A stretch of 64,000 nt of DNA from Zychaea mexicana. Taxonomy: Eukaryota; Mucoromycota; Mucoromycetes; Mucorales; Lichtheimiaceae. The position numbers and the translations under genes are program-made. Every line of letters starts with the position of its first letter. Position 1 is the stretch's first letter. Below, piece by piece: positions 23,229 through 37,459 of this stretch. The stretch is taken from the NCBI RefSeq assembly GCF_025766255.1, contig NW_026516682.1, positions 434,001 through 498,000 on the forward strand. Reading direction: 5' to 3'. A model generated the notes under the pieces. That model was not told where the DNA came from. It ran no database searches and saw only the letters and a program-made list of their open reading frames with translations.

Positions 23229-25600
23229 CTGTAACGAGTTTGATCAAACAGACGAAAAAAAAAACCGAGTTGTCGCTTTCCAAATCCGGCCATTCCCGCT
23301 TTTCACTTTTTGCAGAGCGACAATTGGAGCATCCCTTGCCCATGACACTCGCTTTATTGGCTGGAACTAGATGTTAATATACTTCAAGATAGGATAGTAA
23401 CAGATATATATATATATATGTATAATAGCTTGTTTGTGTCTGTGTGAATTCGTTCGTATCAACCACAATAAACAAGCGAGCACGTATGCGTACAAGAAAG
23501 CATGCACGCATTGTGTCTGTAAAGTAAAAATATGTATACATTACGGTTATTACCATTGCACTTGTTTCTTCGACTTAATCCACTTTTCCGCGACATGATC
23601 ATTAATAGCAACAAGTTAACAAGGACGGTAGTAGAAGAAGCACAAACTGAGAAGAGGTTCTTGTGTGGAGAAAGAAAACAGCGATACAAGGAAATAGGAT
23701 CAAGCAGTGCGTCTTAAGGCAAAGCAGCACTGAATTTTTCTTCATCATAAGAAGATAAATGTGAAAACGAAGTACAAATTTTACATAAGATGTTCATATG
23801 ATATGGTGTTAGTAGTGTTCCGCGCAGGGGCTACTTGACAAAGAATACATCTTCCAATGTAACCAAATCCAACTATCCCAATCTATTTATGGAAAATTGA
23901 AAGGTGTCTCCAAAGGAGATCATCGCCTTCGTTGAAATGACGATCCTGGCTTCTTAATTGAAGGAAAGGGAAGAGGATTGGTTATTTCATTGATTTTGTT
24001 ACTGTACTTCTCTTTTTCTTATTCTTTCCACATAAACTAAATGTATTAATTATAAAAATTGTCAGTACCATCGTATTCTATACACTAGGTCGCCGTTAAT
24101 TGCAGCCAAAAATGGTGGTAATTGACGGATAATGAATTAATAAGCTTTTTACCAAGCACCTATAGCAATTGTATCGGAAATCGTTGTAATCAGTGAGGGC
24201 TGCGATTATCGAGGGTGTATACATTTATGGTGATTTACTGTATAACGTGTATATCCTATCATATGTTTTATTATAAGCAGAATTTGAGATCGATTTATTA
24301 GAGTGAATGTACCAAATCATGACACTTGTATTGTCATTGTACTCTTTTTGAATCGTAGCGAATAGTCATCATACAGCCATTTTCAGCCTTTCTGAAGCAT
24401 TATGATTACCAAATATTACTACGCACAAATCTAGTCAGTGACAGATTGTTCTGTGCAAGCACGGTAATACTATTGTTGTCTGATATGATTCAATGCTTGT
24501 GTCTCCAAATGTGCTGCTACAAGCCCCGAAGATGCACATCAATCACCTGTGTTTAGCCCGCGCTACTCCTGCCAAATCTCTTTTAAAAGATACCCATGCG
24601 CAGGGAAAGAAAAAAAGTACTATTTAGTACGTAGCAGAACGCTATCTATGCAGTATGTACAGCTCTGTCAGAGTACTTTTGCTGCGTTACTGTTCGCTTA
24701 CATTAGACTAATCATCTCTAGATTCTTTTATATCACTTGGTAGAAAGACTCTTGTAACCCAAATTAATGCATAAATTTTACTTCTTTTATATTAAGCAAA
24801 GGAAATAACACATGCTTTGCGCTGTTGTTGTTCGTTATCTTTTACAGCTAATTTTTTTCCCCGGAATCAATGCTGAAAAAACACTCACCCTTGCTGTCTC
24901 TCTTTCAGACTATCTACTCTGCAATTTGTTCGGCTACAACGTGTTTCATCAATTGTTCGATAACATTATGGGGAAAGGGCACGCCTTGCTTGAGCGCTGA
25001 TTGATACCGCAAGGCGTAATTATCAGCGTGTCCAGCCACGTACAGGATGAAATTGAACTTCCACGTACAGTAACAACATTGAGCGGCGTGTATGATCGAT
25101 GAGATGATGGTGCAAAGACGGGAAGCACCGCATTTAAAAATGTAGATGATAGTTGCCATGGTTTTCTTGCCCAAATATATGACGTTTCTTTTCCAATGGT
25201 TGTTGGAGAGATTTCATGATTATCCTCATTATATCTAAAATCGATTCAACGCAAGTTTAAAATGTTGACCAACGTCGGCAGATCACGTTGTGATTTATTT
25301 ATTTCCACCGCCCATCTTGTTCCTTAGATTATGTATTTGATGATATGTTACTGTCCACACAGTTATATGACCAAACGATTCCCCAAATATCATAATCCAT
25401 TGTTGGGAAAACTTCCATTGAAAAGTATTTCTGTCAAGCGACGATCCCTATTGGGGGGTACAGATAGTCATTTCGACGCTCATTATCAGTCGTCGCTCAC
25501 GGTATACAGTGCCTTTGAAAGCAATCCAGAGACTAAGTCCTTCTTGACCTATTGGTAAAGGTGACATGAGCTTGGTGAACATTCCTGTACGCTGGCCGGA
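23229..25600. other. AT-rich intergenic, 2.4 kb
   Basis: I see no supported gene. It contains a short TA run near 23405-23418. ORFs at 23459-23717 (both strands), 24812-25174 and 25331-25558 have no recognisable similarity or consistent splice structure. The part near 23229 is the PRMT5 promoter. Confidence 0.5.
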
Positions 25601-25834
25601 TCAGTGGCTCAAACCGAAAACGTAACCTTGGAGCGTCCATTTTACGGCAAGCCCTACATACAGACGCATGTAGTCCAAGAGCAAACACTTATTACTATCC
25701 CTGCCAACTTTAATTGATATGCCACCTTGCCACCAGTCAACACACCAGTCGTGAATAGAATTACTGCTGAGAGAAGTCTTGTAGCGAAGAAGCTGCTCGT
25801 CCCCAGCACACTTTTCTGTGGCATCTAAAGACAA
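25601..25834 (-). CDS. Unidentified ORF, possible exon
   Basis: A 77-codon minus frame begins close to an acceptor-like TTGTCTTTAG. I do not firmly recognise it. The stretch WWQGGISIKVGRDSNK, followed by LYVGLAVKWTLQGY, is loosely like the W-x-G-x-I-x-VG repeat pattern of the farnesoic acid O-methyltransferase/DM9-type domain (PF12248). The similarity is weak and no partner exons were found, so it may be a lone exon, a relic or chance. Confidence 0.22.
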   Translation of the reverse strand: MSLDATEKCAGDEQLLRYKTSLSSNSIHDWCVDWWQGGISIKVGRDSNKCLLLDYMRLYVGLAVKWTLQGYVFGLSH

Positions 25835-28800
25835 GACATAATAAAATATTAAGCGGATCGTAATTTATACCAAAAAGGGCTATATGTTAAGGTAAGTGGG
25901 ACGTAATACACAGTAAACGGTGCTCTTAACTTGTATAAAAAGCAACTGCAAAAGAGCAGGATTTTTCTCTCGGGCTTTTATAATAACATCATTAATTCGG
26001 AAACGACAAGCAGTCTGCAAAGAGACAATCAGAGGCATAATAATGTGTATTTTGCTGTGAAAATAGTAGGTAACAATAGGGGAAAATTCGCTACGTCTCT
26101 CTTTTTTTATATTATCACATAACGAAGGCTCCGATCACGTACGCACAAACCCACACTAACGACAAGCATAAAGGATGTAATTCAGCAGGAAGCAAAGGTA
26201 GTCTAGGAATGAGGAAATCAGGAAGAGCGCAACACAGATCTTTCTTTTGTGGATAGTGACGAAGTTACGCGTGTGTCAAACCTTGAACGTTCCAACAGCT
26301 TTCCCCTGAAACGAAAACTATGTAGAGTGAAAGCGCATTGTGACGCAACGATTTGGCCAATTGACTTTGCACTCGAAATGCACAAAGGGATGGCGAGTGA
26401 ACAAGGTAATAAAGGGAGCAACGAATCACGCGCAAAAGTGTCAAAGCTGGAGGAAGTCATCGTTTGTAGTGTTATTCTACTGATCGTCCCCATGGATCTT
26501 GAACGCTGCTCAAGAGTACGTAGAACCGCACAAAATCAAACGAACTGATTTACTTTATCGGCAGCAATGAAAAACAATGAAGGATGAGTCGATTTCACTA
26601 GCGGCAGCGTATACTCATCATGAGCGGGCCAACTTGTCTGCAGCAGCACATACTTGGGATGAGGATGGAATTTTCGCAGCAGCAGCATAAACTGAGATGG
26701 AGGGTGGGCACCTCCTCACCAGCAGCAGTATAAATTCGAGACGGAGGGAAGAGGTGACACGGCGTAGTTCAAAGAACTGTTCTTGGCGGATGGCGAAAAT
26801 GGTTGACGAGCACAGTTTAAGATAAAAGGCAACGGGTCTTTTTCATTTAGTGCAGCGTTGGGGTCAAGTGTGTGTTGTATCTATGCCCGCACACGCACAA
26901 CATTATGCACCACAGATACAATCAAAAGATACTAATAAAATGGAATAGTCTGTGGGCTACGCTATATACACATGTTGTTGCCTTGATGGGTGAAGGAATG
27001 GAAACTGGCTGCTGGGAGGATCGTGTTCTTGATGTTTACTAATGCTGCATCAGGAACAACTGATGCCGGGGAATCTGTTAAGTTGTTTACTTTGTCAGTC
27101 ATTCTTATATTGCCATTTTATTTCTCGCAGAGAAGCGCTTTTTCCGTGATTCTACGTGCTCATTCGCATTCGTGTCTTTGTTTTTGCTTGACACGGTGCC
27201 GTGCACGGCCCACTCACAAACAAGCGCCGATACCATCGGAGGGTACAGCTCCGCATGGTGAGAGACACGTACCACTACCGCCGAAGCACGCTAGTCTACT
27301 TGACCATCGGGTATACCATTCCTTTCATTTCCTTTGGTGCTGTATGTTTTGTTATGTCATAGTAGGCAACCCACAAGTTGACTCGCAATCCGTTATCCGG
27401 GCCAATGAGAATTCACGGGGATTTGAAGTCCCGAACGAGAAAAAATGTCTATATAAAGCGAGCAATTTCGCCTTTCTTTTTTCTCTTCTCTTCAGTTCGT
27501 TTTGGTACAGCTTTGATCTGTAGTACAGATTCACTGTTTGGTGCCATGATCGGGTCATTGCTTGTGCTGGCGATTGTCAAGAGGAGTCTGAGGATTGGCC
27601 GGATTCAGTGGTCCGGTCATAGGAAATCTTTTGCAATGTACTAGTGGGAATGTGGACACGTACCTTCGGGTATGTGGTGGGATAATTAAAACGAACTTTT
27701 TATTTTTTATTAAACACAAATAAACAAAATGATAAACAAAATAAAACAATCTTTTTCTTTTCGCACTCTTCTCATAAACGTTTTACCGCTTTATATTTTT
27801 TGCTTTGCCTTTTTTTCATGTGCTTGACAAGTTCCTTATTTTTTTGCCCACCCACAGCTCTGTGCTAAACAAAGCGGAGAACAATCTGTATCGTAGCCAA
27901 CAGTAACACGATCACAACGCGCTTTATCACACTTTGACACTCCTTTTCTTCACTTTCTGTGTTCGCCTAAATTGCTTGTTACCGCGGATATGGTGCGACC
28001 CTTTTTGTGAAAAGGGGTTATTTTTTAAGAGGCAACATCAGAGCATACGCCAACAGGCATGTATAACTGCCAGATCTTCAAATTCGGAAAGTCTGTTTCA
28101 GCTGCTCGTCTCTCTCTCTCTTTTCCTGCACGTAGCTTATCACAACAGGAGTTTCGTATCATTTTGGTTCTTTTAAAGCGTGATTCTTGGACCAAACGTC
28201 ACTTCCAAGAGGCGACAAGAAGGCGATAAAGCTTGCGCAATGACCGTGCAAATAGTTCTTATGCATGTTGACCGCGTTGTAAACTCTTTGGTCTGCTCGA
28301 ATTTGTATCCTTTGCGTAGATCGATGATGACGTCTGTAGTTTGATGTTACTGAGTGGTTCTTATGTCAGTGTGCTAAGAAAACATTAAAGGGAAACAAAG
28401 AATCGGCAGTGCTAAGGCCAATCATAATGAGTAGATCTCGCTTGCATACTTTGATTTATGTATAGTACTGCTTAATGAATTTACTGAAGTTTGAGGGGCG
28501 CAAATGGACGCCTTCAAACCAACAAGCCATCTACGAACGGAGTCATCTTGCTCGACTTTTCCTATTTCTTCTTCTTCCAAATGAACTTTCACCTGATGAA
28601 TATGTGATTCCATTACTGCAGTGGTATTATCGTTGCTGTCTGGATTCTTCTAGTTGTTTTGCTTCTTAAATTGAGCTATCATCGCTACCATCTGATAATT
28701 TATAAATTTGATCATATGTAAGCTCGACACATCTTTAACCATCATCAGGACAAATATGACACGTCTTAAGAAATCCCACTGGTAATACATAATGCTATAG

Positions 28801-28986
28801 AGTATGCAGACTGCGTGTGAGCAATGATAACGTTACCTTGCTGCGATTTCATAATGATGCACCCGATAGGGTCTCTTACTAAATGTTCATACGCGCGAAA
28901 CATTTTCTGCGCCATCTAACTACAGCATCTATAATACAAGTTGGGTTGAAAGAAAAAAGTATTGTGTACATGTGTCGTTTAGCCAT
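25835..28986. other. Gene-poor intergenic, 3.1 kb
   Basis: No recognisable gene was found. A TATATAAAG box-like site lies near 27451 and C/T-rich tracts follow, but no convincing ORF starts there. Plus ORF 26990-27523 and minus ORF 28422-28613 lack similarity. A degenerate minisatellite is listed separately. Confidence 0.45.
26576..26760. repeat. Degenerate ~40-bp tandem repeat with CAGCAG cores
   Basis: Four imperfect units of about 40 bp, each with a GCAGCAGC-like core and ending GATGAG, GATGGAG or GACGGAG. The units differ too much for a recent array. Confidence 0.45.
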
Positions 28987-29079
28987 TTAATCGTCCAGTT
29001 TGACAGGAACAACAGCTTGCACAACTTTGACAACAATGTCAGTACCGTATGGTTCGGGTGCTAGTGAACTCACTGTCAT
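28987..29079 (-). CDS. Very short ORF, possible terminal exon
   Basis: Thirty codons on the minus strand (MTVSSLAPEPYGTDIVVKVV, then a Val-rich end and KLDD) with regular codon use. An acceptor-like GCGTATAG lies directly upstream. I do not recognise a family. It could be the last exon of an unmodelled gene or chance. Confidence 0.18.
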   Translation of the reverse strand: MTVSSLAPEPYGTDIVVKVVQAVVPVKLDD

Positions 29080-29331
29080 GGTGCGTGCTATACGCCGGAA
29101 CGAAAGAAAAAAAAAAGACTAACCTGCTGGCATTTATTACTATAAAGAGGTTACATAGGAAAGCGTGCGTGTGGTGTGGCAGCGAAAAAACAGGTATATA
29201 ACGTGCATGGATTCAAGATGTGCATTATCATAAATTTCGTGCTTTAGGTTTATTTCCTGAGAACTCTGTGCTAGAGTGGAAAATCCGTCCTGCTACATTA
29301 CATATAGTATTACCACTACGTCTATAGTGCT

Positions 29332-29352
29332 AGCAGCAGCAGCAGCAGCAGC
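29332..29352. repeat. AGC trinucleotide repeat
   Basis: Seven perfect AGC units in non-genic DNA. Confidence 0.9.
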
Positions 29353-31260
29353 AACGGATGGTATCACGGTAACAAAAACAATACCTCGCTGATTAAGCAA
29401 TGTATGATTTAGATGAAGCTCTTGTCATTTGCCTTGTGCATCGTCAACTGCACGATGGCCTAAACTATACTTTAAAGTATCGTAACAGGTCCTCAGCTTA
29501 TGACCAAGCTCTTTGTCGGTTCAAGATGTGCCCATTGGTATCGTATTGCATAGCAAGAGCTGCAACTTACGATACATGTAGCAGCCCGTCTTCGACAATA
29601 GTGCCAAGAATGACCATTTGGAAGAAAAAAGCTTTGCGTATGATACACACTTTCTTTCACTTTTAACGCCTCACCCCTCACCCCCTTGCTTGGCTCATCT
29701 GGTATCATCCAGCACCTCTGAAAGTTATGATGTCAACGGGACTTGTTGGAAAATATTATACATGCAAGCACGGGCATGTATGATACAGGTAATAATATGC
29801 ACCGTGTTCTTAGAATAGCTCACATTCGTACACAGGATATAACGCCGACGACCCCGTGTACCACGAATATAGCATCCTGCTGTTGCTGTTTCGTAGATCA
29901 AGTAGGAAAAGGTCGATGGACCGCCTCTCTTATTGTGTCTTTGAGAGCGCGCTCAAAAAGGACATTAATCGTCCTAGGAGAGAAGAGATCTTTTTATTTT
30001 AAACCAGCCTTCTTTTCCTATGCCATGATAGTTAGCCATTCCGCCTTTTCTCTTAAAGCACTTTGGAGCTTATTTCATAATTCGTAAAGTGAGTGACATG
30101 CGCACGGTACCGCCACCAAAAGCACAAACTTTGATTCCTGCAGCAGCAGCTCATACTGCATGCATATCATGCCACATACAGTATTGTAAGTTTGAATCGT
30201 ATTCTTCAGAGTTCCTCACGGTTTCCTCCTAATGTACTGTTGTACTTAGCAGAGATAGTCCATACCATCCACAATGCCATATAGTCTTCGTTGGTGGCAT
30301 CTCTTTGTATTAATGTAACTGTAATATCGGCAAGAGAGATCTACATTAACTGTATCTATAACTTAAGCTTCTTGATAGGTTGTTAATGAGCACGTCACAA
30401 TGGATTGAATGCGCTGCTATATGATATTCATCAAGGGTAACTGAGGCTTGAACATACCTATTATTAAACTTATATGAGTCAGTAAATACTTTCAGTAGAA
30501 GTAAAGTTTTCCTTATGGACAAATGGAGCATATAGATGAGAACTCTTTGTTGGTCATTAGGCAGTGAAGTTGTTAAACTACATATACACTGTTCTTCCAT
30601 GTATGTACAGGCTGTTAGCAGTTGTGACAATTGATGGTTTGATATTTCCGACGATGATAATTATGTACTACTGTAAATGTTGTCCATGCAAGATAAGTCG
30701 ATGATGATCTACATGACACTGAAGGAGGGAACAGGCATAAAAACAGAGGTGTGATATATATATACAAATTATGGAGAAAAAGAATGTTCAGTTTCTAGAA
30801 CATAATATCATTGCTTTTCTTTTTGTTGGAACTGAGAGCTTGAGCACTTGATGGAACTTGCTTTGGACCATGATGAGTCTGCAGTGGGCACAGAACTTGG
30901 TAGAAGAGGCACAAGTACATCCACTCTTACATGGCTCTTTCCTGCTGATTTATCACTTGTATGCGAAAAGTTGTAGATGTCCTATTCAGAATATATACGG
31001 AGAAACAACCAGCGGCGTAAACCATATTTCAAATCAAACACCATACACGTTGTATGTATCTCATACTTATTTAACTACCACGAGCAATTGCTTTAACGTA
31101 TCTTTAAAGAAAGATACTAGATTAGTCGTATTTAGACATTGGATAGGGATTTTATGAAAGTAGACACTGAATTTAGAATTCATAATAATGTATAGCAGTA
31201 GTTGGTATTATGTACAAAAAGAAAAGAATGTATGAAATCTCCAGGACCATCACGCGACTA
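29353..31260. other. Intergenic, no supported gene
   Basis: ORFs at 29400-29708, 29743-30087, 30346-30630 and 30858-31157 show no family resemblance I can defend. Confidence 0.45.
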
Positions 31261-32491
<1,231 letters not shown>

Positions 32492-32680
32492 ACGTAACGA
32501 ATCGTTTTTTTTTGCGTTTCTGTCAAGAAATAATTTCTGCTGGCACGCATGCGACCCAAAGACTCGATTAACCCAGCGGTGTTTCAAACTCAATGTGTTA
32601 CCATATTCAATGGTGCTCTCAAGGTTTCATTCTTCCACCTTTTCTTTTTGCCAAGCTTTATTACTGATACGAACCCCGTA
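32492..32680. promoter_or_regulatory. Divergent promoter region, SIW14 / Bsd2-like gene
   Basis: Only 189 bp separate the two opposed start codons, so both promoters must lie here or overlap the 5' ends. No specific box is recognisable. Confidence 0.5.
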
Positions 32681-34008
32681 ATGACGAGTCGATATCAAAG
32701 AGTAATTGTTCAACCCGTTTCTTTCGACATTCTATAAATTGAGAGGCTAATCGTTTTGTTATTTTTTTGATTAGGTGCCAACTGCCGATGATCCACTCGA
32801 GGCACATCTCGTCGACAACCGAACGTCAGAAGCACAACAGCAACAACAGTTACCCAGCTATGATGCAGAACAACGACCGAATTCTCGACCTCCACTACCC
32901 AGTCGTCAACGAAACGATTTAGAGGAAACGTTTGGAGAAAGTTTAGACGACGACGATGACGACGATGACAACCATACAGAATCTCAACGGCTGTTAAACG
33001 CACCACAACCACACGTTGGAAGTTACCCGTCGAGCAGTAGTGTAAATACCTCCGCACATAGTAGCTCAAGGCCGGCAATATTGCCTGTTACGAACGATGG
33101 CGTATTTTCCAACATGTCTGCAAAACCGGACAGAGAAGGAAACAAGCTAGATGAGACACCACCGGTACGTATCGACGTAACAATTATCATACTCAAATGG
33201 ACTTCTGTTATTATTTTACGTTACTCATCCGCCATCCTATTCGTCTAAATTCTCGATTAATTAGGCATATGAGGACGCCGCAGCAGACGCCACACCTCCA
33301 TACTGGCAAACGACAATCATTGCACCGCCTGGCATGGGTGACATCATTTTAGTGGAAAGCATGCCCGTCGGTAATTTGTTCAACTTTGCATGGAACCTTC
33401 TAGGTAAGCAGGAAGAGGAAAGGCTAATTTATCGACGCCTTGGTGTATGTGTGTGAAAGAGCGATGATGTTGGTGAGAGTCTCCTGTACTAAATGGGTAT
33501 ATGACCTTGTTTGTAGTTTCTGCAAGCTTTCAGTTTGTCGGTTTCATGTTGACTTATTTACTCCATACATCGCATGCAGCAAAGGTAGCCATTACTACTA
33601 AGTTTAAACTACCAGTTAATGATACTGACTTTGTTTTTGTTTGCTACTTTTACAGCAAGGATCGCGAGCAGGTCTTGGAATTACTTTTGTTCAATATGGC
33701 TTTTATATTCGAAGTCGTAAGTTTACTGTTGAGGCTCATTTTACTACCATCTATATTATGTGATAGCTCAAACCCTTATTCTATATACAGGAGGATCCTT
33801 GGACGACTTTGAGTTAGCGGACGACGGTGGCGACGGCAACAGCGACACAAACAATAGCGATCAAGATAGTACAAACGCCGATATCATTGCGTACATCCTC
33901 ATGTTGCTAGGATGGTTTATCATCATCCGAGCGATTGGTGATTACATACGGGCACGAAAGATGGAGGGTATCATTGCCCAAGAACCATCACCTGAAAATA
34001 TCGTCTAG
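32681..34008 (+). CDS. Bsd2/Ndfip-like ubiquitin-ligase adaptor
   Basis: Model: join(32681..32701, 32775..33164, 33265..33403, 33517..33584, 33656..33716, 33767..34008), 306 aa. This family bridges Rsp5/Nedd4 HECT ligases to membrane cargo in Golgi and endosomes. Yeast Bsd2 sends metal transporters to the vacuole. The N-terminal half is disordered with LPSYD and TPPYW, which resemble the PPxY-type motifs that WW domains bind, and an Asp run (SLDDDDDDDD). Three hydrophobic segments follow: FNFAWNLLVSASFQFVGFML, the GLGITFVQYGFYI segment, and DIIAYILMLLGWFIIIRAIG. An acidic linker (DDFELADDGGDG) precedes the third. Exon 1 encodes only MTSRYQR. All junctions are in phase. The exact orthologue (Bsd2 versus Tre1-like partner) was not decided. 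Confidence 0.85.
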
Positions 34009-34362
34009 ATTCATCTCTTCCTACCTACCCTTCCTTCCTCCTCCACCTTTTCTATCCGTCTACTTCTTTACTCACTATAACAAACATCCCCATCTATTTC
34101 AACTCGCATATCACTTGTCTTCCCACTCCCTTGTTATATTCCTCTCACGATCCCATCATCCTACATGCACTCCTCCACTTGTTTCTGGTACTTGTTTATT
34201 GAAGTAATAATATTCACATTGTCACAGTTTTTCTGCAAAAAATAGTTTAAAAATTATATGTATATGTATAGCTTGTTAACGGTAAAGAGAAGGTACTTTT
34301 GTACATGTACGAAGGTTTTGTGAATGGAAAGGGGAATATAGCAGGATGAAAAGAAAGGAAAA
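34009..34362. other. Intergenic between convergent genes
   Basis: A C/T-rich 3' region of the Bsd2-like gene, then AT-rich sequence. No gene is seen. Confidence 0.55.
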
Positions 34363-34634
34363 CTACTTGCGGTAGTTTTTGGATTCTTTTTCAAGATTTT
34401 CCTTGAATGCCTTTACAAAATCATTGCTCACTTGGGAACCTAGCATAACAATCATTTTAGTTAGTAATGAATTAAAGCTGGGGCAGGAACCTTTGTTGAC
34501 AACTTACCCTTGTTAGTTACACCGGAAACATGCTTGTGGGTAGTAGCAGCCATGCGATGGAATGTTGGGCTTGAAAGAAGTTTTTCAGTAATGAAGGTGG
34601 AGACCCAGTAATTGACAATTCTTTGGAAGACCAT
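34363..34634 (-). CDS. Small protein, probably mitochondrial
   Basis: Model: complement(join(34363..34439, 34508..34634)), 67 aa. I do not recognise a named family. The chain starts MVFQRIVNYWVSTFITEKLL, then SSPTFHRMAATTHKHVSG, and ends with a charged helix (NDFVKAFKENLEKESKNYRK). The basic, hydroxylated, acid-free N-terminus suggests mitochondrial targeting, and the size and layout recall small fungal inner-membrane or respiratory-complex accessory proteins (inference). The intron has a clean GTAAGT donor and TAG acceptor and joins in phase. Head-to-head placement 201 bp from RLI1 supports a real expressed gene. Confidence 0.6.
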
Positions 34635-34835
34635 TCTTTTGTTATTGTTGGAGAGAACAAAAAAGGTTTAAAGTGCCACTCCCACTCATGTCTGCAGTGA
34701 ACCTTTTTTGACGTGACACCGCCAGGTGGACGCTGCGGGACATAAAAATTTTTTGTTCGTTTGTTTTATCCAGTCAATACCAACTCTTTACTCTCTTCAC
34801 GCCAACTCCCCACTCAACCTGATTCGCCATTAACG
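34635..34835. promoter_or_regulatory. Divergent promoter region, small gene / RLI1
   Basis: 201 bp lie between two opposed ATGs. A pyrimidine-rich stretch (34761-34825) directly before the RLI1 start is typical of fungal core promoters or 5' UTRs. Confidence 0.5.
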
Positions 34836-37050
34836 ATGAGCGACAAATTGACTCGTATTGCCATTATCAATGCCGACAAGTGCAAACCCAAGAAATGTCG
34901 GCAAGAATGGTAAGACTGTTACTCAGTGGCTCGATTCGCTGGATCTAACCCGATTGTTGCGTTCTTTTTTATTTTCGTTGTACAGTAAAAAGTCGTGTCC
35001 CGTGAACCGCATGGGTACGTATCTATGGGGTTTGCTGGATTAAAAAAAACAGGGGGTGGTGGTGTTATTGCCACGCAAAAAGCACGTCGCAGATTAACGA
35101 GTGATTGGATATTGTAGGTAAATTCTGTATCGAAGTCGAGCCCACGTCAAAGATCGCGTTCATTTCCGAGACACTGTGTATTGGTTGCGGTATTTGTCCC
35201 AAAAAATGCCCATTCGACGCTATTTCGATTATCAACTTGCCCACCAACCTCGAGTCCGAAGTCACTCATCGTTACTCGGCCAACTCGTTCAAGCTGCATC
35301 GTCTGCCTGTGCCTCGTCCTGGTCAGGTCCTTGGTTTGGTCGGCACCAACGGTATTGGTAAATCCACCGCTCTCAAGATCCTTTCAGGCAAAATGAAGCC
35401 CAACTTGGGCCGATTCGACAACCCACCTGACTGGCAGGATATCCTCAAGCACTTCCGTGGTTCTGAATTGCAGAACTACTTTACCAAAATTTTGGAAGAT
35501 AACTTGAAGGCTATCATCAAGCCCCAGTATGTCGATCACATCCCCAAGGTCGTTAGTGGTAAGGTCGGCCAATTGCTTGAGGATAAGCTCGAGCGCAACA
35601 ACTTTGATGAAATGATCGAGGAACTCGGTAAGTTGAGACTTTTGCAGAGGGATAGAGATCAGAAGCAATGTGATAGCTTACAATATGCCCTGTAATTAAT
35701 TCTACCGTATAGAGCTTAAGGGTGTCTTGTCGCGTGAGGTTGGCCAGCTTTCTGGTGGTGAACTGCAGCGTTTCGCAATTGGTGTCGTGGCTGTGCAAAA
35801 GGCTGACGTGTACATGTTTGACGAGCCTTCCTCTTATTTGGATGTCAAGCAGCGTTTGAATGCTGCCAGAGTCATCCGATCGTTGATCTCTTCTGAAACG
35901 TATGTGTGGGGAACCTGTGTTCTGGTTTATAGCTTGGATTGCAATGTAACAGTCAGACTTATCCCTTGTTACATCATAGTTATATTATTGCCGTAGAGCA
36001 CGATTTGTCCGTATTGGATTACCTTTCCGATTACGTTTGTATTTTGTACGGTATTCCATCCGTTTATGGTGTTGTTACCCTGCCTGCCTCTGTTCGTGAC
36101 GGTATCAACATTTTCTTGGACGGTACGATCAGAACCGAAAACTTGCGTTTCCGTGATGAATCGTTGACTTTCAAGATTGCCGAGCAAACTGACGATGTTT
36201 TGCTTGAGAAAAACCGCAACTACCAATATCCCGATATGACAAAGAAGCTCGGTAAGTTTCAAACTTTCGTAGTCTTGGAGTAGATGGATCTGTGCTCTAA
36301 TAGCGAGTATGCGATTATATAGGTGACTTCCAGCTTGACGTCAAGTCTGGCGACTTTACGGATTCTGAAATTGTGGTCATGTTGGGTCAGAACGGTACCG
36401 GTAAGACGACCTTCATCCGTCTGTTGGCCGGTCTTTTGAAGCCAGACGGCGGTCAAAGCGTCCCTGAATTGAACGTCTCGTACAAGCCCCAGAAGATTTC
36501 GCCCAAGTTTAAGGGCACTGTGCGCATGCTGTTCATCAAGAAGATCAAGGCTGCTTTCTTGAACCCTCAGTTTCAAACCGATGTTGTCAAGCCGCTCAAC
36601 GTGGAGGCCGTTCTCGATCAAGAAGTTACCCACTTGTCTGGTGGTGAATTGCAACGTGTCGCCATCATTCTTGCCCTCGGTCAGCCTGCTGACATTTATC
36701 TTATTGATGAGCCTTCTGCCTACCTCGATTCCGAACAGCGTATCATTGCTGCCAAGGTTATCAAGCGCTTCATTGTCCACTTTAAGCGCACTGCATTCAT
36801 TGTTGAGCACGATTTCATCATGGCTACATATTTGGCTGATCGTGTGGTTGTCTACGATGGTAAGCCCTCCGTGCACGCCGTTGCCAACACGCCCCAGTCC
36901 TTGCTGTCTGGTATGAACAAGTTCTTGGCATCTCTCCAAATTACCTTCCGTCGTGACCCTACCAACTTCCGACCAAGAATCAACAAGATGGACTCCCAAA
37001 TGGATCAGGAACAGAAGTCTTCTGGCAACTATTTCTTCCTTGAACAGTAG
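34836..37050 (+). CDS. RLI1: ABC protein Rli1/ABCE1, ribosome recycling factor
   Basis: Model: join(34836..34909, 34986..35014, 35118..35627, 35713..35899, 35980..36251, 36323..37050), 599 aa, the same length as human ABCE1. This iron-sulfur ABC ATPase splits 80S ribosomes after termination and helps ribosome export and initiation. Two 4Fe-4S motifs are visible: [16 protein letters not shown] and [15 protein letters not shown]1 has Walker [10 protein letters not shown] (about 110-118), signature [12 protein letters not shown] and Walker [16 protein letters not shown]2 has [20 protein letters not shown] and [12 protein letters not shown]. Exons 1 and 2 split the first iron-sulfur motif. Strong codon bias fits high expression. 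The long antisense frame at 36259-37092 is a shadow. Confidence 0.98.
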
Positions 37051-37459
37051 ATCTAAAAAGATATTATATATACTCACATCCCACATACACACACACTCTC
37101 TCTCTCTATCTCTCTATCTCTTTCTTTATCAACACGCACGCACGCACGCACGCACGTACTTACCCTTTTCTTGTCCCTCCCCTCTAACATTGCATAATAC
37201 AAGTATATAGTCGTTTGCTTTTTTGTTTTATCATCACATCGACACTCTAAAAAACAAAAACAAAAGTACAACAAGCAAGCTGCAACTCCTTTTTTTCCTC
37301 GCAGTATAATTTTTTCTACAATTATTTTTTACATACTTTATACTATGGATTTTATATAACTCATGTTCTTGACAAGACGACTAAATCATACAAGTAAACG
37401 AATAAGGTTACACACACGAAAGCAGCATGCATGAAATTGAACCACTGCAGTTGCCATTA
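37051..37459. repeat. 3' intergenic with simple repeats (CA/CT, CACG)
   Basis: Just after RLI1 lie a CA then CT/TATC tract (37082-37128) and about six CACG units (37133-37157), followed by AT-rich DNA up to the convergent transporter gene. These are simple-sequence tracts with no gene. Confidence 0.8.

Noticed and set aside
26990..27523. 177-aa plus ORF
   Set aside because: Composition and motifs look random. It spans a TATA-like site and T/C tracts and has no family resemblance.
36259..37092. 277-aa ORF on the minus strand
   Set aside because: It lies antisense to the RLI1 NBD2 exon, whose strong codon bias leaves the opposite frame open.
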